Positions 48,389-57,390 of a stretch of 64,000 nt of DNA are shown here, piece by piece. Location: positions 52,247,878 through 52,311,877 of the forward strand of contig NC_057926.1 of the NCBI RefSeq assembly GCF_018873765.1, in the 5' to 3' direction. Numbering within the stretch: the first letter of the stretch is position 1; each line of letters starts with the position of its first letter. The notes beneath the pieces are model-generated. The model saw nothing but the letters and a program-made list of their open reading frames with translations. It ran no database searches and was not told the DNA's origin. Both the position numbers and the translations under genes were made by a program. The DNA comes from Telopea speciosissima. Taxonomy: Eukaryota; Streptophyta; Magnoliopsida; Proteales; Proteaceae.

Positions 48389-48948
48389 CTTGTCATCAAT
48401 GTTATATCACAGGATTTGACCAGAGATGAGATACATATTTATTCTTGTCTTCTTATTTAATTCTTTCTGGCCAAACATAACTAAAGAAGAAAAACTTATT
48501 GAATGAACAAAAGGATAATGGTGAACAAAACCCTGAAATAAATATGATTGGGGTTCTTCTACCTGAGCAAGTATATCATATAAAATCACATTGATTATAG
48601 CAAAAGCTATACAAAATAATACAACAATAACAACAACAACAAACTAAGCCTTATCCCATCTAAATGGAGTCGGCTACATGGATCCTTGCAAATCAAAGTA
48701 AGAGAAAAGAAGAAATGAAGACACAAGAGATGAGAAGTGCTATACAAAATAGTAATATAAAAAAAATAACACTCAAAAGTGAAGTACAAAGTCTACTTAC
48801 CATAATGCAATCGACAAAGAACCCAAAAAGCCAGTCCTCCACCTACAGAGAAAATTCCTGCTGTGTGCCTCATTAATCTTGAACATGGCTTTGCATCTGA
48901 CCTCATCAGATCCCCATCAGAAAACCCCAAAAGAGGCCTCAACGCCAT
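40621..48948 (-). CDS. probable mitochondrial complex I ESSS-type subunit, exons 48801-48948 and 40621-40763
   Basis: Exon 1 starts with ATG at 48,946-48,948 and encodes MALRPLLGFSDGDLMRSDAK, then SRLMRHTAGIFSVGGGLAFW and VLCRLHY. Exon 2 continues GPRITVPRSLRWAACGAVTV, then SALLVRLFSPECEPQNIAAF and DKGK before TGA (40,621). The 96-codon frame is intact; donor G|GTAAGT and acceptor TTGCAG|GT share a split Gly codon. One membrane segment lies near residues 30-47 and a weak second around 64-80. I recognise it as the small plant protein reported as an ESSS-type subunit of the mitochondrial NADH:ubiquinone oxidoreductase (Arabidopsis At2g42310/At3g57785 type), so a role in the complex I membrane arm is likely. 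The gene is sure; the subunit name is from memory. The 8.0-kb intron is almost all transposon. Confidence 0.88.
40817..40846. repeat. (GA)n-type microsatellite at the LINE boundary
   Basis: GTGTGTGTGAGAGAGATAGAGAGAGAGAGC directly precedes the truncated LINE. Confidence 0.85.
40860..41995 (+). mobile_element. 5'-truncated LINE remnant (zf-RVT and RNase H-like end)
   Basis: Fragments in three frames give FGWKLLHGRLATDD, then SRCDLCQ, then EADESINHLFLDC...MWNSY: the zinc-binding domain that follows reverse transcriptase in plant LINEs. From 41,161 a longer frame includes WVKLNVDGCSLGNPG, then FESEF, and after a stop near 41,530 LWVECDS and YREANLIVDYLSKSA, the RNase H-like domain with its acidic residues. 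Several frameshifts show it is dead. The 3' tail (41,846-41,995) is rich in GCTGCTTCTCCT / CTCGCTTCTTGTTTTTTTC and is cut at 41,995 by the copia insertion; it resumes at 48,157. Confidence 0.88.
41996..42282 (-). repeat. 3' LTR of the copia element
   Basis: 287-bp direct repeat of 47,883-48,156. It is longer by a stretch around 42,105-42,125 (GGTTGGAGAGGCTTCTCC) that the other LTR lacks. Confidence 0.92.
42290..46689 (-). pseudogene. copia gag-pol, inactivated by frameshifts
   Basis: The gag starts MPDSDTSVLG (46,689), with the retrotransposon gag domain and a CCHC knuckle (CSHCGRTGHTKDRC). It runs into the protease region (WVIDLGATNHMTG, with LGA where the active-site DSGA motif usually stands). 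Frames then shift near 45,200 and 44,950 through the pre-integrase zinc finger (WHHRLGHPS) and the integrase core (VNDFSRATW ... DKGGEY). Reverse transcriptase (43,805-42,672) has QLDVKNVFLHGDL but YVDN in place of YVDD. RNase H (42,655-42,290) has YCDNKAAISIAHNP and is separated by a further lesion. With the protease motif, a polymerase aspartate and several frames damaged, it cannot move on its own. Confidence 0.92.
47382..47800. mobile_element. 419-bp MITE nested in the copia leader, 8-bp TSD
   Basis: Ends CATAGTTGTCACGGCG and CGCCATAACAACTATG, flanked by CACAAAGG on both sides (47,374-47,381 and 47,801-47,808). An 8-bp duplication fits the hAT superfamily. The interior holds repeats of AAGAAATCGAAGAGGGAAAG (47,570-47,735), which make spurious Lys/Glu-rich frames. 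Confidence 0.92.
47570..47740. repeat. minisatellite of GAAGAAATCGAAGAGGGAAA units
   Basis: About seven imperfect copies with variable spacing inside the MITE. Confidence 0.85.
47883..48156 (-). repeat. 5' LTR of the copia element
   Basis: 274-bp direct repeat of 41,996-42,282, bordered on its inner side by the tRNA-Met primer site. Confidence 0.92.
48157..48384 (+). repeat. rest of the LINE tail plus a second tandem tail copy
   Basis: 48,157-48,183 continues the LINE tail interrupted at 41,995 (AGGACCTCTTAGCAAGAGAG). A second copy of the whole tail follows (48,184-48,345, same GCGGGCTGCTTCTCCT and TCTCGGCCTCGCTTCTTG phrases), again ending in AGGACCTCTTAGCAAGAGAG and a (GA)n run. So the LINE had two tandem 3' tails before the copia insertion. 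Confidence 0.8.
48622..48690 (-). repeat. (TTG)n-ended SINE/RTE-type tail
   Basis: AACAATAACAACAACAACAAACTAAGCC is followed by TTATCCCATCTAAATGGAGTCGGC and TACATGGATCC. On the minus strand this is the common plant tail with GCCGACTCC...GGGATAAGGC and a (TTG)n end, shared by some SINEs and RTE LINEs. Confidence 0.55.
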
Positions 48949-51345
48949 GCTCTGCTGTTGAATCTTAATCTAATATGAGGCTTTCACTCTCTAACTCAGC
49001 ATGCTTCGTCTTCCCAGTCTGCTAAAAGCTGTAACAAGAAAGCAAAAAATTGAGGCCACATTTTGGAGACGTTTCAAAGTATTTGCTTTTATGGTTTCTA
49101 TTGAAAATAGACATGCAGTCAAGACTGCCCAATTGAGCCTAAGAAGACTTTATTTTGGGCCATGGATGGGTTCTATGGGCCTTAGGTCACTTGTTTATGG
49201 GTTATTTGCTTATTTGTTGTATTGGGCCTCAATTAAGTGTCTATAAAGTGGTGGTGAGGTCAATACACAAAATTAGTGTCTTAATTGTTTGAGTTAGATG
49301 AGAATAGTTATTAGTAAGTAACTAAGTAAAGAATTCTAGTTTGAGCATATTTACTTATTCAGTGTGTGAGAATGATTAGGAGTCCTTTTATGAGTCAGTT
49401 TAGGAAATTTAAAAGGTTATATATATTTGAATACCTGCCTTCAGTTAAACATGATTTGAATAATACAAATTGAATATTTTGAAGAGTTCTGAGTTGTTGA
49501 GTTCTAAAAACATGGGTGAAGGTTCTTCTTCAAGCCTACTGCTGCTTCTTCTTTCTCATTTGATTTCTGTTCATCTTTCTTCTCAGGGGTGATATTTCCC
49601 TCTTCTCTTCTAATCTTCTTCTTCCTACTTATTACTTCTCTTCTATTATTCTTCTTCTAATCTGCAGTTCCCCTGTTTTCTTCCAACTTTCAGGTTGTTT
49701 TCTTTTGCATCATCTTCATATATTAGTCTGTTTTAATTCAAATTTCACACACTTGTTTCTGATTTTATTCTCCCTAAAATTCTGGTTCTGTTCCCTAAAG
49801 AATTCTGCTCAGTAGAACTGTTCTGGTTCTGCTACTTGTTTCCCTAGTAGCAGTAGGACTTCACTGAAACTCATTTATTCTGTTGTCAGGATTTCATCAA
49901 ATTCTGCAGGTCTCAAGTAGACTACCTGATCTGAATTTCAAGTCATACCAACCAGTCTTTTGCAAGATATAAATTTTCTTTCATTCATCATTAAATAAGA
50001 ACTTGCTTAGCTATTTCTCAGTTTTTCGAGATCCTGTGTTTTCAAAACAACTTTCTAGTTTTTCTAGCTTGGATTTAGAAATCCTGTGTTCATAAACCGG
50101 CAAACACCCTTAATTGTGACTATCAAACTGTCTTTCTCTCGGCCATACGATGAAGGAGAAGCAGCAGGTGAGTTGACTTTTCTTGTCTCTCTTTTATAAG
50201 TCTCCTACTTATTTGCTGCTGAAAAATCCTTTACCCCACCTTACCCTGTCCTGAAAATTTTGGTTCAGATTCTAATTCCCAGAATTCCAAATTCTTGCTG
50301 AATTCTAGAGTCTTGATTTCTTGTGAAATCCTAGTCTTGAATTCTAAGCTCAATTCTTAGAATTCCAGAATCATGTTTTGATGTACAAGCTTTGCCCACT
50401 AATTCTAACACACATAATTTTGGAAATTTTATTTGGTTCACGATTTCTGCAGACGTGTGAATCAATTCTAGGCCAAAAAAATATAAATTATGCAGCATAC
50501 TACTGACAAATTCACCAAAACAACACCAACATGAATTACAATACTTAAGTAGGAAAAAACTTGAAACAAGGAAACAACTAATAGGAAAGCCACAATTCTA
50601 TCCATTGATCAGAAGAGAAGTAAGCCACATATCCAAAACAGAAAACCACAATTTTGTCCATATGCATGCTGGTAATATCAGAACCTTTTACATGCTTGAA
50701 TTGATATAACAGAACATCATTTCAAATAAGAATCAACACAAAATTAATTCTACTTATCATGTCAAAATAATTAGGCCCATACCAATTTCAAGCATGCATA
50801 TACATAACTAGTGATAGTATTGTAAGTAACAGAACCTCTCTAGAGCTTAAATCAGTAAATTAAATCTTGATTCAAGCTATTAACCGATATGGGTTTAATC
50901 CTGAAACCTAATCCTGAAACCTAAACAAGTAAAACAATCCATGCAGCAAGATGGGCAACTAAATTAGGACCAAAGAGTCAAATTAACTGTCATTGCTAAA
51001 TTAAATGCATCAAAGCTACCCAGAAAGAAGCTAATGGAAACCGAAAGGCTTGGCAAGCATAAAAGAAATCCATCGCCATTGTTGACTGGAAATAGATAAT
51101 GAATTCAAAGGACGAAACAAAAAAGATTAAAAATGGGAGAAAGTGTAAACATGTAATGCAGCCAAGGCCATAAATTGATAGCAGAAAATCCAACAAGAAA
51201 AAACCGAATTTCAGAAACAAGAACCTAATCAGGCTAAGGAGGCCAGAGGGTGATCTATACCCAACAATGGAAACCCGAAAACCCTAGGCTAAGAAGGGAG
51301 GAATCATTCTACCCAAAATCCTAAGCTAAGAAAGGAGAGATTGTA
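48949..51345 (-). other. probable 5' UTR intron of the complex I subunit gene
   Basis: No coding frame is evident. On the minus strand, CAACAGCAG just before the ATG could be an acceptor. CGCAG|GTACAA at 51,342-51,347 could be the donor of a non-coding first exon. Inside, 49,140-49,500 has LTR-like features (TATAAAG and AT-rich blocks) without paired ends. This gene model is inference. Confidence 0.4.
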
Positions 51346-51430
51346 CCTGCGACTGCGAGCAGCTGCCGATGGTAGATCGTGGACTGCAGAGACGACGGCG
51401 GCAAACCAGTTAAGTCTCTCTCTCTTTCCC
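51346..51430 (-). promoter_or_regulatory. possible non-coding first exon of the complex I subunit gene
   Basis: A short GC-richer island (GCCGCCGTCGTCTCTGCAG on the minus strand) ends at a good donor, with a CT/GA-rich stretch (AGAGAGAGAG) upstream, as at many plant promoters. Confidence 0.35.
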
Positions 51431-52086
51431 GGCCATTCACTCCCAGTCACCCTTTTCTGATTTCTGACTGTTGACTCTCAACTCTCGTAATTGTTTGGTC
51501 CAACCATCCTACTAAAGATTCGATTCGGTTTTAATAAGTATATTCGGTCTAACAGGTTTCAACCGCTTTGAAACTGTAGGTTTAACTTGAAATGTTCAGT
51601 TTCGTTTTTTTTGACCCAGAAATTGAACAGATTATTATTCAAATTATAAATTTCAATTTAATACGATTCGGTTTCAATAAATAGTTTTTAGGGAAAAAGA
51701 ACGCTACCTAGTCGTGTGGCCGTTGCGTCTAGATATTGGAGCCCGCAAAATTACCACCCCACTTCCTATGATATAAAAAAATCCATCCATGTTGATGCCC
51801 CTATGTGTGCTATCATTGGCTTCTGCATTGGTGCAAAGGCTACACGGCCAGGCACTGATCTCGTGCCTATAGTTTTGATTTGGTTTTGACACTCTTTAGA
51901 TGCTCGTGCTCAATTTTTATATTCGTCATAGCAAATTTGTAACATTTGAGGATCTTTCTCTATTGTTCTTAACATGTGGATTTGTTTCTATTGAGCATAA
52001 GAAGGAATGGCGAAAATTCTCCTTACTCATGATTAATGGGTTCACCCACAAATCTACCATAATTAATATTCTCCCTATATGTTAAA
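51431..52086. other. AT-rich spacer, no gene
   Basis: Includes a stretch with TTCGGTTTTAATAA repeated (51,525 and 51,668) that resembles the CGGTTC-rich MITEs elsewhere. Nothing coding is visible. Confidence 0.45.
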
Positions 52087-52252
52087 GAAAGGATGTACTC
52101 AATGCACAAGGCTCCTGTCGCTGTGGGGTCCAGGGAGGGTCATAATGTACTTAACCTTACCCCTGTTTTTGTAAAGAGGCTGTTTCCAAAGACTCGAACT
52201 CGTGACCACTTGATTACAACGGAGCAACCTGATCGTTGCACCAAGGTCCACT
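52087..52252 (-). repeat. Au-type SINE, near full length
   Basis: Plus strand AAGGATGTACTCAATGCAC, GGGAGGGTCATAATGTAC, AGAGGCTGTTTCC, CGTGACCACTTGATTACAAC and GTTGCACCAAGG: the whole Au layout in reverse. It is more diverged than the copy at 2,833. Confidence 0.82.
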
Positions 52253-52299
52253 CTGTTATTCCCCCTTTATGCTGAAGGTCAAAAAAATGCTCTTTACTA

Positions 52300-53882
52300 T
52301 TCCCCTATGTCCATTCAAATACAATAATAGACATTGGGGAAGAAATTCCTCCATCACTATGTCTCTGTAAGAGAGAAGACACTGAAGACTAGCCATTGCT
52401 AGCATCCAATGCATTTTGGGTAGAGCGCAACGCAATAGTGTTGACGCTTTAACGATGCATTAGACGAAGTTCATATGAGTTGCCAACTAAAATAGAAACC
52501 ACACACATAAAAGGCCTCGTCATCCCACATCTTGGTTCAGCTTGGCGCACATGCACGCATGTGTGAATATCTAATTATAAAACTTATGTTTCTGTGTTAT
52601 TTTTAATATCTAAGAACTAAAAATAAATAAATAAAAATAAAAATATGTTTATTACCATCGGTTCATGTTTTTGTTCTTGGGAATGAACCATTTGTTGAGA
52701 AACACTAAAAATTGCTGAGAAACACAAAAAGAGAAGCTTCAACTACCTCATCTAGGAGGTCATGATGATGGTAGGAAGAGAGGGGACGGATAAACCTACT
52801 GAGACCCCGGGAAAGAAGACAAAGACAGATGCCTTCTTTTAATGGGAATTCAATCCTTGTAGTTCCCATTTCAATATAAAAACCTACTTCATTCTGTTCC
52901 ATTTCCAATGTGGGATTAAGGCCTTGCATGATGACACTTTTGTTTCTGTGTGTTTTTTGTTTGTAAAAACGAAAAAAAGAATAGAAATAAGTTTGTTATC
53001 ATCGGTTCAGTTCATTTTTTTGTTCTTAGGAATGAACCATTTGAAAGAAACACAAAAAAAGAACTTTAATTTGGAAATTATCTTTTCTGAACAATAAAAG
53101 ACAGAAATAAGGGGAGGGGAAGGGGGGGGGGGGGGGAACTACCGACACTACCACAACCACCTCTATTAATGCAACTATAAGTACCTCATCCAGGAAGTAA
53201 TGATGTCAGTAGGATGTGAGGGGAGGGATATGTCAAGAACTTTCAACTTTGTCCAATAGGGGGAGTTTTGATTAATGCTTTTTAGTCTGTGGATGAGTCT
53301 AGATCATAGAAGAACTTTTACCATTTTAAAGACAATAATCTCAACAAAAATGTAGAAAATATTATGTACACACTACGTACTGTTAATACACACCCTCTCA
53401 CACACTCTCTCCTCCTTGATACGTTCTTGCACTGTCTCTCTCCTGCTTGACCATGTGGGCTCCTTGTATATGAATCGTGAGGCATTCCCACCCATGCACC
53501 TATTGTTTGGTTTGAAAGATGCCGATAACATGTAAATCTAAAAAATTTATTACAAAGGTTTAGTGACCACATTTTTATTATAATATTCTAAAATCATTAC
53601 AAAAGTACATAGATATAGAGGTAAGAAAACATACATTACCATGACAAACAAACTTCTCAACTTAGGAAGAAACAGGTACTCATAAACAAGAAACATAATC
53701 TAGAATTGCAATTTTAGTTGCAATCATAAGCAAACTGTGATAACTAATAAGCCATGTGTCAAGGTTTAACTCCTTGGTTCTAAGCTTGAAGAAGATGCAC
53801 GCCCAACCCCTTGAAAAACCTGGTTGTAAGCTCCAGATAGTTAATCGGCTCAGGGACCTCCTCACTTAAAACCGCCCAAGGC
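52300..53882 (-). repeat. MLP duplication unit 2a, incomplete
   Basis: Repeats the downstream flank of the MLP unit (ACTAGCCATTGCTAGCATCC near 52,390, then AAAATATTATGTACAC at 53,354) and runs into exon 2. It then breaks at about 53,869, where a new unit starts (AAGGCAAAAGAGCATAAGG). A G-run at 53,124-53,137 is low-complexity. Confidence 0.75.
53780..53868 (-). pseudogene. 3' fragment of an MLP exon 2
   Basis: The stop codon (53,780-53,782) and about 29 codons before it match the end of the intact MLP at 55,547 (GCTTGAAGAAGATGC, then CAGGGACC). The rest of the gene is missing: similarity ends abruptly at about 53,868 in sequence belonging to the flank of the next unit. It looks like an unequal-crossover or deletion scar. 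Confidence 0.82.
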
Positions 53883-54372
53883 AAAAGAGCATAAGGAGCC
53901 TTCCTTTAATGGAATTCTACCCTTGTAGTTCCCATTTCAATATAACACCTACTTCATTCTCTTCCATTTCTAAAGTGGGACTAAGGCCTTGCATGATAAC
54001 ACTTTTGTTTATAAGAACAAAAAAAGAATAGAAATACGTTTGTTACCACCAATTCATTTTTTTTTATTCCTGAGAATGAACCACTTGAAAGAAACAAAAA
54101 AAAAGAAGCTTTAATTTGGAAATTGTCTTTTCCAAAAAACAAAAAGGAGAAATAAGGGGGGAAAACTACCGACACTACCACAACCACCTCTATTATTGCA
54201 ACTATAAGTATCCCATCCAGGAGGTAATGATGTCGGTAGGATGTGAGGGGAGGGATATGTCAAGAACTTCGTCAAATAGGGGGAGTTTTGATTAATGCTT
54301 TTTAGTCTGTGAATGAGTCTAGATCATAGAAAAACTTTTACCATTTTAAAGACAATAATCTAAACAAAAATG

Positions 54373-55110
54373 TTTTTTTTTTTTTACAAAGATAATTTAT
54401 TAACGATGGAACAAAGTTCCAGAAGAGTTAGAGAACAACTGAAGTAAAATACAATAAGGGGGAATCAAATTGAAATAAATCCTGTTGAGCCGAAGCAGCA
54501 AGAGAAGCAAGGCCGTCGGCCACTGAATTGGCCTCCCTGAGAGTGTGTTTGAAAATGATGTCTGCAAACAAAGAACTAAGCTGTCGACAATCCTCGGTAA
54601 TAGTAGTAATTCTCCACGGGGGCATTTTCATGCCATCTTTGAGAAGATCGACAACCAAAAGATTATCGCTCTCGATAATCAAATAATTATAGCCTTGAGA
54701 AATTGCAATCACCATAGCACGCCGAACTGCCATCGCTTCCGCAACCAGAGCAAAATTCCATCCAATTCCTTGAGCGAAACAACATAAGAAAGCTGCATTG
54801 GAAGTTCTGCAAACACCGCCTATGCCTGCACTGCCCGGATTACCATGACTAGCCCCATCAATGTTGAATTTAACATATGGATCTGGAGGAGCGAACCATT
54901 TGACTGTTCTCACAGCCGGGCAAGGTGAACGATAGCAAGCTTGAACCTGTTCCGGTCCCTGGCATTTGAGATAGCTCTAAGAGAGATGATATTCGGATTG
55001 AAAGGAGTTTGTCTGAAGATGAGGTCCCAATAACCATTCCAAATGAACCAAAGAGTGCTGCAGAAAAGGGCAGCCTTGAATCTGTTTACCTTGCTGTGAA
55101 GGCTAGAAAT
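54373..55110 (-). mobile_element. 5'-truncated LINE with poly-A tail and 15-bp TSD
   Basis: The plus strand shows T13 at 54,373-54,385 (the poly-A tail of a minus-strand copy). ATCTAAACAAAAATG (54,358-54,372) and ATCTCAACAAAAATG (55,111-55,125) are the target duplication with one mismatch. Other copies of the MLP flank have the uninterrupted site. This is a textbook target-primed insertion. Confidence 0.93.
54428..54913 (-). pseudogene. LINE ORF2 C-terminus, RNase H-like domain
   Basis: The minus-strand frame has VKFNIDGASHGNPGSAG, then LVAEAMAVRRAMVIA, then IIESDNLLVVDLL and LREANSVADGLASLA. These are the D, E, D and D positions of the RNase H-like domain at the end of plant LINE ORF2. Upstream, ALFCSTLWFIWNGYW and RAISNARDRNRFKL belong to the preceding region but lie in another frame, so the copy is broken as well as truncated. 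This domain is fully open and could be mistaken for a host gene. Confidence 0.9.
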
Positions 55111-55314
55111 ATCTCAACAAAAATGTAGAAAATATTATGTACACACTACTGTTAATACACACCCTCTCACACACTCTCTCCTCCTCGATACTTTCTTGCA
55201 CTGTCTCTCTCCTGCTTGACCGTGTGGGTCCCTTGTATATGAATCGTGAGGCACTCCCACCCATGCACCTATTATTTGGTTTGAAAGATGCCGACCACAT
55301 GTAAATCTAAAAAA

Positions 55315-55320
55315 TTTATT
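55315..55320 (-). terminator. probable polyadenylation signal of the intact MLP gene
   Basis: AATAAA on the minus strand about 230 bp after the stop codon. The same block is preserved in the other MLP units. Confidence 0.45.
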
Positions 55321-55546
55321 ACAAAGGTTTAGTGACCACATTTTTATTATAATATTCTAAAATCATTACAAAAGTACATAGATATAGAGGTAAGAAAACA
55401 TACATTACCATGACACAAACTTCTCAACTTAGGAAGAAACAAGTACTCATAAACAAGAAACATAATCTAGAATTGCAATTTTAGTTGCAATCATAAGCAA
55501 ACTGTGATCACTAATAAGCCAAGCATTAGGGTTTAACACCTTGCTT

Positions 55547-56120
55547 CTAAGCTTGAAGAAGATGCGCGTCCAACCCCTTACAGAACTTGGTTGTAACCTC
55601 CAGATAGTTAATAGGCTCAGGGACCTGTTCACTTAGCTTTTCATATTCTATGATGCATTTCACAAAGTTCTTGCCATCCTTTGTAAAGACTTGCACATGC
55701 AGCTTGTACTTGCTGTAAAGCTCTCTAACATGTCCTTCAAACATGTTCAAAGTGATTGATTTGTTCACTTCATCTAGGGCTTCCATCTTGCCTTTGGTAG
55801 AGACAACTTTATCCCCATCTGTGTTTAACAAAATACAGCAAAAAAATTTCTCATAAAAGATAAAAAAAAAAAAAATCAAATTGAATAAATAGAATAAAAA
55901 ATTCCTTAAAGAGGGTTATTAATTAAATCTTACCTAAGACATAGCAGTAGGAATTGATGGAGCCCAAGCTCTTTCCATCTCCTTCATGTACTTCAGACTT
56001 ATGGACATCATCAGGAATAGCTTTCGAAAATAGGGCTCCATGATCTATCCAACCATGAAAATACTTATTTGCAGAGGATTTGATCTCCATTTCCACTGAA
56101 AGCTTTCCACTAAGACCCAT
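55547..56120 (-). CDS. MLP-like protein (Bet v 1 superfamily), intact; exons 55934-56120 and 55547-55818
   Basis: Exon 1 encodes MGLSGKLSVEMEIKSSANKY, then FSKAIPDDVHKSEVHEGDGK and SLGSINSYCYVL. Exon 2 continues DGDKVVSTKGKMEALDEVNK and ends KFCKGLDAHLLQA. The joined frame is 152 codons, the usual size for major-latex-protein-like proteins, with the glycine-rich GDGKSLGS loop of the Bet v 1 fold in place. The single intron (115 bp) follows codon 62 plus one base, as in the family, with donor G|GTAAG and acceptor CACAG. MLP proteins bind hydrophobic ligands in a large cavity and are linked to stress and defence responses; the ligand here is unknown. A TATAAAT box is 98 bp upstream, and a MITE has inserted about 40 bp beyond it. 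Its sister at 35,945 is broken. Confidence 0.93.
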
Positions 56121-56217
56121 TGCTCCTAATATTCTTCAAAAGCAAATATTGGAGGGTGGGAGATGGGAGATGGAAAAGGGAAAGAAGGTTGTGAAGTTTA
56201 GAATTGAGAATGCATGG

Positions 56218-56224
56218 ATTTATA
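56218..56224 (-). promoter_or_regulatory. TATA box of the intact MLP gene
   Basis: TATAAAT on the minus strand, followed by CCATGCATTC; conserved in the pseudogene copy. It predicts a leader of about 65-70 bases. CATGCA downstream is an RY-type motif, of uncertain meaning at this position. Confidence 0.6.
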
Positions 56225-56262
56225 CAATTTGGCTCTCCTCCAATCGTGGTGGGAGCTGGAGG

Positions 56263-56774
56263 TAGGGGTGCAAGTTTGGCCCTGTCGGTCCGAATCCGCC
56301 CTGGCCCGTCTTGAGCCCAAATAGGGCCTGGGCTGAGATATTTGGCCCTGAGTTAGGGTCGAGTCGGATTAGGGTTGAAGCCTCGAGCTAAGCTTGGCCC
56401 GGCCCAGCCCTACCATGATTTAAGTTGTACTATAAAATATATATTGATATAATTTATACATTATAAACTTTAAATTTCACCCATATTTTTTTATATAATA
56501 TATTATATATGAAGACAATAAGGGTTATAATATATTTTATTATATTATTATTTCATGTAAAAATGATAATGTTCTTCTCAGTCCATTCCAGCCCATGCAT
56601 TTCTCTCCTCCTCCCCATGATCAGGGCCAATCAGGATCAGCCCAACCCGACCCTGAGGGCGAGTCAGGATTGGATTTTTCTGGCCCTGAGTCAGGCCTAG
56701 TCCCAACTAAGGGGACTTATGGTTGGGCTAGAGTTCTATAAAGTCCGGCCTAACCCGACCCTGTTACAACCCTA
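56263..56774. mobile_element. 512-bp hAT-like MITE in the MLP promoter
   Basis: Ends TAGGGGTGCAA and TTACAACCCTA in inverted arrangement. The flanks GCTGGAGG (56,255-56,262) and GCTGAAGA (56,775-56,782) are a probable 8-bp duplication with two changes. The interior is full of GGCCC/GGGCC and CCCGACCC phrases plus an AT-rich centre. A truncated relative lies at 34,500-34,668. Confidence 0.75.
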
Positions 56775-57390
56775 GCTGAAGAGTCCAGTCCAACAAAAAC
56801 CCTCAAAAATAAGGGTGGTTTTGATCATTTCACAAGTGGGACCCAAGTGGGCCCTATGAAATGACCATTACCCCCTGTTTTTTAGTGTTTTTTCTGAACT
56901 GGACCCTCCACCTCCCGCCACCGCTGGAGGAGAGCCAGATCCGGATTTATAATACAATCTACCAAATTTGGTTTCATTAAATACTCTTATCCAAACTTTC
57001 CCCTTTCATGCTAATTCTATCTCTTGGAGGTTGAGACCTGATCTTGGTCTCTATAAGTTTATTAACTAATTTAATATCCATGATTGATTGAAAAATTTTA
57101 CTTTTTCATTGGGAAATCTTACTAAAATATTTTGGCAATTAATGCCAAAAATTGTCCTTTTTGTCTCATTATTCATTACCTTGTCTAAGAGAGCCCACTT
57201 GCTCCACCACTCACCAAGATATAATGTGCCTATTATTATCTTTTTTTTTTTTTTTTTGGTAAGAAGTGCCTATTATTATCACCACTTGCACCATCTGTGC
57301 TTAGATGGGTCCCAACTCCCAATCAATGATGCAGCTTCGTTAAAAGCTATGGATCTGGAGAGGTAAGACACTCTTCTAGCTATTCTATGG

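Larger units (their letters stand above)
53883..57390 (-). repeat. MLP duplication unit 2b
   Basis: Full unit with downstream flank, intact MLP gene and upstream flank up to TCAATGATGCAGC at 57,322. It has taken in a LINE fragment (54,373-55,110) and a MITE (56,263-56,774). Confidence 0.85.

Noticed and set aside
54428-54913. RNase H-like protein as a host gene
   Set aside because: It is bounded by a poly-A tail and target duplication and continues upstream into other LINE domains in a shifted frame.
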